Positions 1 to 7,072 are shown, numbered from the stretch's first letter. The stretch: DNA of 7,072 bases from an uncultured Mycoplasmataceae bacterium (GCA_947176435.1 CAMWQH010000029.1:1-7072), one strand, 5' to 3'. Notes: a model not told the origin generated them from the sequence alone. A program made the numbers and translations.

Positions 1-406
1 ATTTTTGGACTTCTGGTGCTATAATTCCAATAGACTCTTTGGTATTTTTTATATATGTTTTAGGCAGAAGGCTTCCTCTGTTTTTTAAATCTTTTATATT
101 GCTCTTTAATCTCTCATCTGAATAAGCTGTTATTTCTCCTGCTGCCAATATGTTTCCACTTGAGTAAAATGACTTATTATTATAAGTTCTTACCCACGTT
201 GAATCAGTCATATATATTCCCCCATCAAAAGTAGCATTATACCACCCTGCAACGCCGTTTGAATAATACCAATCTGCAAATAAACTTTTATAATTGCTAT
301 CTTGCGAACTGCCGTGCTTAATATGTAAATTGCCGTTTCTATCCATTAATATCTGTGCATAATTTATATTTGGAATATGAAACATGATATTAGGCATACT
401 GCCCAT
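1..406 (-). CDS. Tail fiber C-terminal fragment with intramolecular chaperone (peptidase S74) domain, partial
   Basis: This frame is open from 499 to the window edge, and the first ATG is at 406-404 (others at 397 and 385). It gives 135 visible residues and continues beyond position 1. Residues 1-67 repeat the end of the fiber ORF (MGSMPNIMFHIPN... to GGIYMT); novel sequence follows. From about residue 92 it reads ITAYSDERLKSNIKDLKNRG, then TYIKNTKESIGIIAPEVQK, the start of an S74 chaperone domain as in endosialidase-type tailspikes. Such domains guide trimer folding and cut themselves off just before the Ser of the S-D-x-R-x-K motif; here that Ser is residue 96 (codon 121-119) and the Asp, Arg and Lys are all present. 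In the undamaged gene this Ser would be residue 473. The ATG has no strong SD, but it lies 14 nt after the stop of the upstream fiber ORF, so reinitiation is possible. It may equally be only the 3' remnant of a broken gene. The domain call is firm; independent expression is uncertain. Confidence 0.7.
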   Translation of the reverse strand, partial: MGSMPNIMFHIPNINYAQILMDRNGNLHIKHGSSQDSNYKSLFADWYYSNGVAGWYNATFDGGIYMTDSTWVRTYNNKSFYSSGNILAAGEITAYSDERLKSNIKDLKNRGSLLPKTYIKNTKESIGIIAPEVQK

Positions 407-499
407 TTCTGTTGTGCCGTCTATTCTAATAGACCCAAAAATATCGCTTGTACCATCAAAATCATTTCCCCATAAACTTCTTTTGTTTTGTAATTTTGT
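204..499. repeat. Tandem duplication of fiber gene, unit nearer the 3' end of the gene (frame displaced)
   Basis: Exact direct copy of 500-795. Because 296 = 3 x 98 + 2, the fiber reading frame here is displaced relative to the upstream unit. The incoming ORF hits TAG at 423-421, while the original fiber frame is reopened only after an in-frame TGA at 502-500 that the junction itself creates. The left flank (203 downward) is the native continuation toward the S74 domain. Confidence 0.97.
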
Positions 500-1833
500 T
501 CAGTCATATATATTCCCCCATCAAAAGTAGCATTATACCACCCTGCAACGCCGTTTGAATAATACCAATCTGCAAATAAACTTTTATAATTGCTATCTTG
601 CGAACTGCCGTGCTTAATATGTAAATTGCCGTTTCTATCCATTAATATCTGTGCATAATTTATATTTGGAATATGAAACATGATATTAGGCATACTGCCC
701 ATTTCTGTTGTGCCGTCTATTCTAATAGACCCAAAAATATCGCTTGTACCATCAAAATCATTTCCCCATAAACTTCTTTTGTTTTGTAATTTTGTTGCAC
801 TACCTGCATTATAATATTTAATATTTTCGTCAGATAATATTGCTTGCCATTTCGTTGGCCTGTTTGAATCAATAGTACCTCTGAAAAATAAAGTAGCATC
901 ACTATAATAAGACTTCTTGAATTGCAATGCAGATGTACTGCCCCCATAAGTATTTGCAAAATTTACAAATATTTCGCTTGAGCCACTTCTTTGTACAGAA
1001 TATACACCTGAGCTATAATTTGCATAATATGGTGAATTAACAATACCGTCTGCGAGGTCTATATATGAAGAACTAATTGAGCCTCTTTTTCTAAAAAAGT
1101 CAGATTCATGATAACCGTCCAACAAATCAGCATCTAAACCACTTCCACTGCCATCAACAGTTTTGATTTTATTCAACACATCACTTGCAGTATAAGATGA
1201 GGATAACAAATAACTATTACCGTCCACGCTACCATCTGCTTTCAAAAATTGGTTTGATGTACCACCTGATTTTATAAATGAACCTGCTGCAATAGGGTCA
1301 GGAGTTTTTAATCCACAAGCAACGCCTATCGCAGGGTCAGAATATATTTTACCGTCTGCTGTAGCATGAATTTCTTGCGAAAACGTTTTTTGTCCTATTA
1401 TTAATTGCTCAGTATTTAATGTTACATAATTGGATAGATATTTATTTAATTCATTTTCATTAATTCCACCATTGCCATATTCCATTGGTTTATTTATCCA
1501 CTTGTCATTTTCATAAACCAATATATCTCCTTCTCTAATATTAGTTATCTCTACATTGTCAATATCTGATAGTAGAAAATCTTTGCTGCTAAAATTATCG
1601 CTGTCTGAATATGCCACAACTTCTTTGCTTGATAGAATATTACCATTAAAATAAACATTACTCAAATCAACAGTATAACTACCATCGTCATTTCTGCTCG
1701 CAGGTAAATATTCACCTTTTAACGTTGGATTTATGCTAATATTTCCACCACTTTTATTTGAAGATATAAAAACATTCCCACTTCTGCTATTAGCTTTTTT
1801 ATATATATCTTTTCTTAAGAATCTCATTGTCAT
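421..1833 (-). CDS. Tail fiber / receptor-binding protein, N-terminal and central part, frameshifted by tandem duplication
   Basis: 470 residues as it stands, ATG at 1833, TAG at 423-421. Residues 1-444 are genuine fiber sequence; residues 445-470 are out of frame. Recognisable pieces: N-terminal tail-attachment region 1-75; ITNIREGDILVYENDKW at 96-112, a common linker motif in phage structural proteins; a possible short coiled coil near 125-150; GGTSNQFLKADGS at 190-202; SGLDADLLDGYHESDF at 231-246; SATKLQNKRSLWGNDFDGT at 345-363. The last three are frequent in tail fibers, whose trimeric shafts contact the host surface. The normal protein would continue after Thr444 into D-S-T-W-V-R and a C-terminal S74 chaperone domain, now encoded in another frame at 406-1. 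The break comes from the 296-bp duplication at 204-796. The gene overlaps the upstream tail gene by ATGA and has a strong SD. In this form the product lacks its folding domain and is probably non-functional unless a -1 frameshift or excision of one copy restores it. Confidence 0.85.
   Translation of the reverse strand: MTMRFLRKDIYKKANSRSGNVFISSNKSGGNISINPTLKGEYLPASRNDDGSYTVDLSNVYFNGNILSSKEVVAYSDSDNFSSKDFLLSDIDNVEITNIREGDILVYENDKWINKPMEYGNGGINENELNKYLSNYVTLNTEQLIIGQKTFSQEIHATADGKIYSDPAIGVACGLKTPDPIAAGSFIKSGGTSNQFLKADGSVDGNSYLLSSSYTASDVLNKIKTVDGSGSGLDADLLDGYHESDFFRKRGSISSSYIDLADGIVNSPYYANYSSGVYSVQRSGSSEIFVNFANTYGGSTSALQFKKSYYSDATLFFRGTIDSNRPTKWQAILSDENIKYYNAGSATKLQNKRSLWGNDFDGTSDIFGSIRIDGTTEMGSMPNIMFHIPNINYAQILMDRNGNLHIKHGSSQDSNYKSLFADWYYSNGVAGWYNATFDGGIYMTEQNYKTKEVYGEMILMVQAIFLGLLE
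500..795. repeat. Tandem duplication of fiber gene, unit nearer the 5' end of the gene (in the fiber's original frame)
   Basis: 296-bp unit identical to 204-499 and directly adjoining it; the match runs to 796, giving 297 matching bases with a single shared base at the boundary. In this unit the fiber is read in its original frame, from the end of codon 346 to codon 445. The right flank (797 onward) is the native upstream fiber sequence. Confidence 0.97.
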
Positions 1834-4244
1834 TGTGCCTCCTTGAGTATTAGTTTATTAATATTATATTTAACATTATATTCATATCCATCTATTATAG
1901 CAAAATAATTATCCATTTTTGGGAAATATAATAAACAATAAGGTGGATAATAGTCATGCAATTCAACCTCAAATATTTTTGCAGGTAATGAATATTGATT
2001 TACTATTTTATAAATATAGTGTTCTTCTTGTCTTAATATCTCTCCACTTGCAATATTGTATGTTTCATCTAAATATTTTATTCCATTATCATCTTTATAA
2101 TAGACACAGCTATAATTGGGCTTTTTGTTGTCATGTGTGCAGATTTTAAAATCATCTTCAAATTCATTTATGTAATTTTCATCAATTATATTAGTATATA
2201 GTGTATCACTTTCGGAGGATTGCTCAGCATCTTTCATTCTTTCAATATCAAATTTATCATTGTATATTAATTCTGTATTATAACTTACAGACTTTATTTC
2301 CAAATCTGTAATCCATACAGAGCTGACTCTTTGATAATACTTCCAACCTTTATTGTTATAACGACATGTGGTTGTATTATATGTGGCATTGAAACATTGA
2401 GTATAAAAGGTTAACTCTATTGTTGTATCTTCATTTATTGCATTTGGAAGGTCTATTAAATACCCATCTTCGTCAATGTGATACATCCAATGCACATTAT
2501 TCATTACTTTAAATTGCTTATTATGTGTTGGTGGATTTTGTTTATCACTCCAATCAGAAGGAACTATTCTTGTATTTGAATTGCCGTCTGTAAGTTGCAA
2601 ATTGAATAATGAAAATTCATCAACCCATTTTAATCCATTCCAATATTTGCCTCCATAATATAATGAAACTTTAATTTTTAAATCATTTCTTGATATTCTT
2701 CCACCAAATTCAAGCTCATCACCTTTGTAATATAAATTATGCTTTTCTAATATTGTAAGGTCGGACCAATTCTGTACAACTTTATTTAAAGTTGGTTGTC
2801 GACGTGTCAGGCTGTCTAAATGATAATCTATAACAGGTGTTGTGTCATTTTCAAATGATACAAATTCAAAATTACCTTTTATTAATATTGCTTGTTTTTG
2901 CGTTGGCGTACTCATTAATAAAGTGCCTGTATCATAGGTTATTTTTGCAAGTGGCACATTGTCAGTATTAATATTATCACAATATCCGTTTAAATATAGA
3001 ACCAAATTAGTACTTCCACTTAAACTACTTTCAATATCTCCATCCACCTTATCTATCGCACAATCAACCAATGCACCACATACCTTATTGTTTATATTTG
3101 ACGGTTTTATTGATTGTGGGTATGATGTACTTGTAAAAAACCATTTATAGAATCCATTATCTTTGCCATATTCTTCATTGCCTAAGAGTAATGAAGGAAT
3201 ATAATAGTACAACATGACATTGGGATTGGTTAAAAAGTTTGTATATATATTATAATAATCTTCTGCCTTTTCTTTTAAATATAATCTCCAATAATTATTT
3301 TTATCATATGTACTAAATCCATTGTTCGTATCTTTTGATGTAATAGAATATAAATCACTATTATTATATATATCAGGAAAAATCTCATCAATATTATAAA
3401 AACTATCAGTGATACTTACCTTATTATACACTTCATCTAATGATATATTATGACTATTACCTGCATATTGTTGTATGTCTGCAATGTTTTTACTTGTATC
3501 AAAAGTATATATATTATTATCTTGAATATTAGTATATTTGGTACCCATTCCTTTTAAAGAATAGTAATCAATAAAATACAAGTCCTTTCCGTGTGCTATA
3601 CAAGTAAGATTGAGATATTTGCAGATGTGTTCCAATACTTCATTATATTTTAATGGCTTTCCGTCATTGTCAAAAAAATTCTTTTCAGAAATTAATATAG
3701 AATTAATTATATTATCATCTGATAATTCATACACACCATCAAAAACTGCCTTTATGGTGTCTGCAATATAGCAATTTTCATAACACTCACATTTATCTGC
3801 TATTGACTCTATAATATCATATAAACATACTAATGAAGGCTCGTCACTTAGGCATTCATAATCATAATACTGTAAGGTGCTAATACCATCAATGCATTCA
3901 ATTGTTAATACATCCAATGGGTTGGCATATCCTTGATTATATAAATTAGGCGTAATAAAGCCCACCCATATGCATCTCCTATTTTTATCAAATATTTCTA
4001 CTTTTTTTTGATGTGGATATGGTGAATATAGTTCTGTGTTAAGTAAATCACTTGTAATTATTTCTATTGCTGCATTACTACCCTTATAAGGTTTAAATAT
4101 AATATCATCACTATTTTCTAAGGAAATTACAAGTGGATTATCACTTAACTTCAATTCAATAGTATTGCCATTTTCATATATAGTATCAGTTATATTAATT
4201 TGATAATTATTCCCATTTATATCTGCAAATGAACATGTATACAT
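1830..4244 (-). CDS. Large tail protein, probable distal tail / tail-tip hub component
   Basis: 804 residues, ATG at 4244, TGA at 1832-1830, starting 2 nt after the tape measure stop, so probably translated by coupling; no Shine-Dalgarno sequence is evident there. It resembles a family I recall from Bacteroidetes phages, encoded between tape measure and fiber. Residues 1-130 form an N-terminal domain (SFADINGNNYQINI, then KKVEIFD, WVGFITPNLYNQGY, LTIECIDGISTLQYYDY). Residues 201-228 contain EVLEHICKYLNLTC and GKDLYFIDYYSL. The central 300-650 region is beta-rich and Tyr/Asn/Asp-rich with no catalytic motif I recognise. The C-terminal part has EEHYIYKIVNQYSLPAKIFEVELH (about 740-763, ending near YFPKMDNYFAIIDG). 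No signal peptide, membrane helix or coiled coil is obvious. There are about 18 cysteines, with a cluster at C131, C140, C152, C154 and C158. Position suggests the ring or hub joining the tube to the receptor-binding protein. It is tail-associated with good confidence; the exact baseplate role is inferred. Confidence 0.75.
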   Translation of the reverse strand: MYTCSFADINGNNYQINITDTIYENGNTIELKLSDNPLVISLENSDDIIFKPYKGSNAAIEIITSDLLNTELYSPYPHQKKVEIFDKNRRCIWVGFITPNLYNQGYANPLDVLTIECIDGISTLQYYDYECLSDEPSLVCLYDIIESIADKCECYENCYIADTIKAVFDGVYELSDDNIINSILISEKNFFDNDGKPLKYNEVLEHICKYLNLTCIAHGKDLYFIDYYSLKGMGTKYTNIQDNNIYTFDTSKNIADIQQYAGNSHNISLDEVYNKVSITDSFYNIDEIFPDIYNNSDLYSITSKDTNNGFSTYDKNNYWRLYLKEKAEDYYNIYTNFLTNPNVMLYYYIPSLLLGNEEYGKDNGFYKWFFTSTSYPQSIKPSNINNKVCGALVDCAIDKVDGDIESSLSGSTNLVLYLNGYCDNINTDNVPLAKITYDTGTLLMSTPTQKQAILIKGNFEFVSFENDTTPVIDYHLDSLTRRQPTLNKVVQNWSDLTILEKHNLYYKGDELEFGGRISRNDLKIKVSLYYGGKYWNGLKWVDEFSLFNLQLTDGNSNTRIVPSDWSDKQNPPTHNKQFKVMNNVHWMYHIDEDGYLIDLPNAINEDTTIELTFYTQCFNATYNTTTCRYNNKGWKYYQRVSSVWITDLEIKSVSYNTELIYNDKFDIERMKDAEQSSESDTLYTNIIDENYINEFEDDFKICTHDNKKPNYSCVYYKDDNGIKYLDETYNIASGEILRQEEHYIYKIVNQYSLPAKIFEVELHDYYPPYCLLYFPKMDNYFAIIDGYEYNVKYNINKLILKEAQ
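1838..1844 (-). promoter_or_regulatory. Strong Shine-Dalgarno element for the tail fiber gene
   Basis: AAGGAGG on the minus strand, 4 nt before the ATG at 1833-1831 and 10 nt before a second in-frame ATG at 1827-1825. It lies inside the last codons of the upstream gene (Lys801, Glu802, Ala803), whose TGA overlaps the first ATG as ATGA. Neither of the other two gene starts in the window has a comparable element. The first ATG fits the overlap pattern; the second would have slightly long but possible spacing. The purine run may partly be a coincidence of the AAG GAG codons. Confidence 0.6.
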
Positions 4245-4246
4245 AA

Positions 4247-6829
4247 TTACTTTGTCTTACTTATTTTATTATTGTAGTTTTTCAATACTCCCCGCAATTG
4301 GCTTCCTGAAATTACAAATTCCACATGTCCACCACCGTTATTAGTATTAGAATTAACATTATTATTTAATAGTTTAAACAAATTACCCTGCTGTCTACCA
4401 TTGAGGATCATTTCGCCCTTGTTGACTCTTGCTATATTATAATCGCCAATTGTTGTGCTTCCTCCAATAATACCACCATCAGCAAATGACCCTGCAAATG
4501 ATGCAAATAACCCTGTGATAGTTGCCACAATGGATGCAATGGCAGCTATGTTTGCAGGAAAAGGCAATGAAGCTGCTGAGGCAGTACCACTTGCAAGAGC
4601 TTCACCCTCCTTTGCTCCAATAAGAGCTATAATTTGTGGTATCATTTGAGATACAGCATTCATTGTTGCACCTGCCATCTCTAATACTTTTGCAGTGTTT
4701 TCATCCATAGAACCACTAAGGGCAGAAAACACATTACCCATTGAACTAAATGCACTGCTAACGACTGCTGCATTTTCCTGTGCTTTAGTTTGAGCATCTT
4801 TTAGCTCCTTTGTCTTTGCTGTAAGTTCGTCAATTATTTCAATACTTCCATCTGCATTAAAACTTATTTGTACAGGTTCTAACCCCAACTCTTTTAGTTT
4901 AGCATTGATGTTGTTTATTTGATTACTTAAATATGTTTCATCAATTAATCCATTATTAAAGTCTTCACCTACTTGTTTTATTGTATTCTGTATTTCATTA
5001 AATGAATCTCTTTTTAATTCCAATGCAGTTTTATAAATTAGGGGTTTCTTTTGCTGTGCTTGTTCCCAACCTTCTTCATTAAAATTATACTCTATTTCTG
5101 CAATTGCTTTAATTCCGTTGCTTTGATAATAATCATTTGCTTCTTTTATTGCCTTTTCTAATTCTGATTTATCTATTAGCCCATCATTAAAGTCTGACAG
5201 AGATTCTTTTACTTTTTTATTAACTGCTTGCAAATTTTCTCTGTCTATTTCAAGCTGTGTTTTAGTAACTTCTGTTTTTGAATTATTCTTATTTGTTTTT
5301 GAATTATTCTTTGCTTTATCAGTTGACTTAGTGTTAGTAGTTGAACTATTGGTGTTATTACTATTTTCAGAATATTCAACTTCAACAGGCACTTCAATCT
5401 TTTTAATACTTCCATTTAATGTATTGTCAACTGCTTCTTGCATATTGTTGCTAATATTAGAAAAAGCATCTGCAATATTTTTTGTAATAGATTCAATTCC
5501 ATTTTTCCATCCTGATTTTACTTTTTCCCAATCAAGTGTAAATATTCCTTCAATCATGTCTGATAATGATTTTATCTGATTGAAAAACACTTTTAATATT
5601 AGTTTGATAACTTCCCACGCATTTTTAAAGGTTATGGCGATTTGATTAATAGCACCTCTTAGCAATAAGGAATTGTTGTACCAATCAATAAAGCCATTTA
5701 TTACTTTAGCAACAGACCCATATACATTAGCCTTTAATTGCGTTGTCATAGTAGAGAACCCTTGAGTAGAACTGCCGAATAATTGTGCTAATGCAGTTTC
5801 AAATTCACGCTGTGAGTTTGCTAAATTATCCATAGCGCTACCCCATTCTCCTGTTTGATTTTTAACTGTGTCTAAATTAGTTTCAACGTCAGCTAATGAT
5901 GTTACAAGCTCATATCCTGCTGCTGCTCCTGCTTTACCAAATACCTGTTTAAGAACATTACCTACCTCTTGACTCTGAGGTGATAAACCTTTTAAGTGTG
6001 TTGAAATCTGCTGTATTGCCTGAACGGTGGTAATTTCACCACTCTGTAATTTACTATACATCTCATCAGCATTAATTCCTGCATTTGTCAACGCATCTTG
6101 TAATTGTGTACTCCATTCTCTTATTTTGGTTGCACCCTTTTGAAATAGCTGCATACCCTCTTCTGAAAAGATGCCGCTTCTTGTATTCCCTATGATAGCA
6201 ACCAATTCACTCGCAGAAATGCCTGCATCAGAAAAAGCACCTGAATATTTACTAATCATATCAAGCATTGCACCACCGTCATCAGCTCCACTTTTGAAAC
6301 CATTCTTTACAATAGTCAATGCTTCTTCTGAACTTATTCCAAACTGATTCATCAAACCGTCAACTGAAGATAAAACGCTGTCAAAATCTTTGTTATAAGT
6401 ATCTGCAACCGCTTTTATACCACTTCTAAGGCTTACTAATTCATCACCTGATAAACCTGTAAATTGTTCAGTCTTTTGTAATGTCCTGTCTAATTCTTTG
6501 CCATAGTCATATAATGCTTTCCCACCTAAACCAATTGCTGCAGCAGCTGCTGTGTATGGGTTGATTAAAGATTTTGCAAGTTGACCTAAGTTTGGTAATA
6601 TATTATTAATATTGCTTCCTATTGAAGTCAATCCTCTATTAAAAGCACCAAAATCACAATTTTTTAATCCAACGCTCACATCTCTAAAGCCACCTGTAAG
6701 GTTATGCACTTCCTTATTGGCTTTTTTGGTTTGCATCTCTAATTTAGCAACAGAATTAGCTGATTTAACTAATTCGTTATTTAGCTTACTTCCATCACCT
6801 GTAATATTTACTTTTAAATCTTTGCTCAT
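4247..6829 (-). CDS. Phage tail tape measure protein
   Basis: 860 residues, ATG start at 6829 overlapping the previous stop (ATGA), TAA stop at 4249-4247. Tape measure proteins set tail length, scaffold tail tube assembly and leave the virion when DNA is injected. Visible parts: residues 1-60, Lys/Asn-rich helical start; about 92-108, Ala/Gly-rich hydrophobic stretch; about 110-350, a TP901/PhageMin_Tail-like core (GLSGDELVSLRSGI at 125-138, FGISSEEALTIV at 163-174, GISASELVAIIG at 203-214, Ala/Gly-rich GKAGAAAGYEL at 298-308); 421-445, SLSDMIEGIF then LDWEKVKSGW; 486-520, Asn/Ser/Thr/Lys linker; 533-661, two related modules around DFNDGLID and DFNNGLID; 725-739 and 755-782, hydrophobic, probably membrane-active; 783-820, conserved ending FADGGIIGG...ARVNKGEMILN. 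No lysozyme or peptidase domain is seen. By the usual rule of about 0.15 nm per residue the tail would be at most about 130 nm. The next gene starts 2 nt after the stop. Confidence 0.93.
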   Translation of the reverse strand: MSKDLKVNITGDGSKLNNELVKSANSVAKLEMQTKKANKEVHNLTGGFRDVSVGLKNCDFGAFNRGLTSIGSNINNILPNLGQLAKSLINPYTAAAAAIGLGGKALYDYGKELDRTLQKTEQFTGLSGDELVSLRSGIKAVADTYNKDFDSVLSSVDGLMNQFGISSEEALTIVKNGFKSGADDGGAMLDMISKYSGAFSDAGISASELVAIIGNTRSGIFSEEGMQLFQKGATKIREWSTQLQDALTNAGINADEMYSKLQSGEITTVQAIQQISTHLKGLSPQSQEVGNVLKQVFGKAGAAAGYELVTSLADVETNLDTVKNQTGEWGSAMDNLANSQREFETALAQLFGSSTQGFSTMTTQLKANVYGSVAKVINGFIDWYNNSLLLRGAINQIAITFKNAWEVIKLILKVFFNQIKSLSDMIEGIFTLDWEKVKSGWKNGIESITKNIADAFSNISNNMQEAVDNTLNGSIKKIEVPVEVEYSENSNNTNSSTTNTKSTDKAKNNSKTNKNNSKTEVTKTQLEIDRENLQAVNKKVKESLSDFNDGLIDKSELEKAIKEANDYYQSNGIKAIAEIEYNFNEEGWEQAQQKKPLIYKTALELKRDSFNEIQNTIKQVGEDFNNGLIDETYLSNQINNINAKLKELGLEPVQISFNADGSIEIIDELTAKTKELKDAQTKAQENAAVVSSAFSSMGNVFSALSGSMDENTAKVLEMAGATMNAVSQMIPQIIALIGAKEGEALASGTASAASLPFPANIAAIASIVATITGLFASFAGSFADGGIIGGSTTIGDYNIARVNKGEMILNGRQQGNLFKLLNNNVNSNTNNGGGHVEFVISGSQLRGVLKNYNNKISKTK
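5273..5311. repeat. Short direct repeat inside the tape measure linker
   Basis: An 18-bp sequence (positions 5273-5290) recurs exactly at 5294-5311, a period of 21 bp. It is in frame and encodes two KNNSKT units within the Asn/Ser/Thr/Lys linker of the tape measure (about residues 486-520). Because the period is a multiple of three, gain or loss of a unit would only lengthen or shorten the linker by seven residues. It looks like simple slippage in low-complexity coding DNA. Confidence 0.8.
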
Positions 6830-7072
6830 TTGGTCTGTTGTATAATTGCTTTATATATATTTTTAGATTTGTTTTTTAATCTATCAATATCAGTATTTGT
6901 TATTTCTGTATTTGTGCAGTATTGATTATCCCACTTGAATTTTAATATATCAGTCAGACTGTATTTCTTTTTACTATTCATTTGAATGTTGGTGTACACT
7001 AAGAATCTTGTCTGCTCCCAACTATTTAAATCAGTATATTGCAAATTTTCTAAAATAGTAGATATTTCATAC
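6826..7072 (-). CDS. Small protein before the tape measure, probable tail assembly chaperone (partial, N-terminus outside window)
   Basis: The frame is open from the window edge to a TGA at 6828-6826 and gives about 82 visible residues. The only start-like codon near the edge is a TTG at 7044-7042, but the frame continues upstream of it (reading YEISTILEN before LQYTDLNSW), so the true start most likely lies beyond 7072. The visible part is soluble, with no membrane segment. It contains 'SWEQTRFLVY' followed by 'SKKKYSLTDILKFKWD' and a Lys/Asn-rich tail. A W-E-x-T-R-x-L helix followed by S-K-K-K...F-x-W-D is what I recall from the small proteins encoded directly before tape measure genes in Bacteroidetes phages, equivalent in position to the lambda gpG/gpT tail assembly chaperones that coat the tape measure during assembly. 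Its stop overlaps the tape measure start (ATGA, 6829-6826), which implies coupled translation. The role is inferred from position and motif; any gpG/gpGT-type frameshift site would lie outside the window. Confidence 0.6.
   Translation of the reverse strand, partial: YEISTILENLQYTDLNSWEQTRFLVYTNIQMNSKKKYSLTDILKFKWDNQYCTNTEITNTDIDRLKNKSKNIYKAIIQQTK

Noticed and set aside
421..423. Recoded TAG stop (as in some crAss-like phages) letting the fiber read through
   Set aside because: Beyond the TAG the frame is out of register with fiber sequence and soon meets a TAA; the other genes use ordinary stops without internal TAG or TGA.
204..796. Diversity-generating retroelement (template and variable repeat at a fiber 3' end)
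   Set aside because: The two copies are identical, directly abutting and frame-breaking, with no adenine-biased differences and no reverse transcriptase in the window.
204..796. Invertible fiber cassette or shufflon
   Set aside because: The repeats are direct, not inverted, and there are no recombination-site-like short inverted repeats or an invertase in the window.
204..796. Insertion element or CRISPR-like array
   Set aside because: The repeated unit is fiber coding sequence with one tandem copy; there is no transposase, terminal inverted repeat or spacer.
717..959. 80-residue minus-strand ORF overlapping the fiber gene
   Set aside because: It is the fiber DNA read in another frame. It shares its last residues with the frameshifted end of the 470-residue ORF only because the duplication puts the same DNA in both.
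1919..2149. Plus-strand ORFs at 1919-2149, 2959-3150, 4455-4649, 5331-5579 and 6612-6845
   Set aside because: All lie antisense within long, convincing minus-strand genes, have low-complexity or hydrophobic composition, and show no recognisable domain or start signals.

Overview
The window is a piece of the tail-structure module of a tailed bacteriophage or prophage. It is AT-rich, and all genes are read on the minus strand, so transcription runs from position 7072 toward position 1. The protein types (a small pre-tape-measure protein ending in a 'SKKK...F.WD' motif, a tape measure with the 'FADGGII...ARVNKGEMILN' C-terminus, a large tail protein with 'GFITPNLYNQGY...IECIDG', and a fiber with 'GGTSNQFLKADGS' and an S74-type chaperone) resemble those I know from siphovirus-like phages and prophages of gut Bacteroidetes. 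That host assignment comes from remembered family resemblance, not from a search. The standard genetic code is sufficient: TAA, TGA and TAG all act as plausible stops.

Layout in transcription order: (1) 7072-6826, the C-terminal part of a small protein in the position of the tail assembly chaperone; it enters from beyond the window. (2) 6829-4247, the 860-residue tape measure protein, joined to gene 1 by an ATGA overlap. (3) 4244-1830, an 804-residue tail protein, probably tail tip or hub, starting 2 nt after the tape measure stop. (4) 1833-421, the N-terminal and central part of a tail fiber or receptor-binding protein, joined to gene 3 by a second ATGA overlap with an AAGGAGG element just upstream. 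(5) 406-1 and beyond the window, the continuation of the same fiber in another frame, carrying the start of an intramolecular-chaperone (peptidase S74) domain. There is no intergenic space that could hold a promoter or terminator, so the block looks like one polycistronic, translationally coupled unit: chaperone, tape measure, tail tip, fiber.

The outstanding anomaly is at the left. The segment 204-499 is repeated exactly and immediately as 500-795 (period 296 bp, no mismatch found by eye). Because 296 is not a multiple of 3, the duplication throws the fiber out of frame: the upstream ORF reads 26 out-of-frame residues and stops at 421, while the S74 chaperone domain lies in the other frame. 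Removing one copy restores one continuous fiber ORF (444 residues plus at least 68 more within the window). This is either a very recent, possibly reversible, tandem duplication that switches the fiber off, or an assembly artefact; the sequence alone cannot decide.
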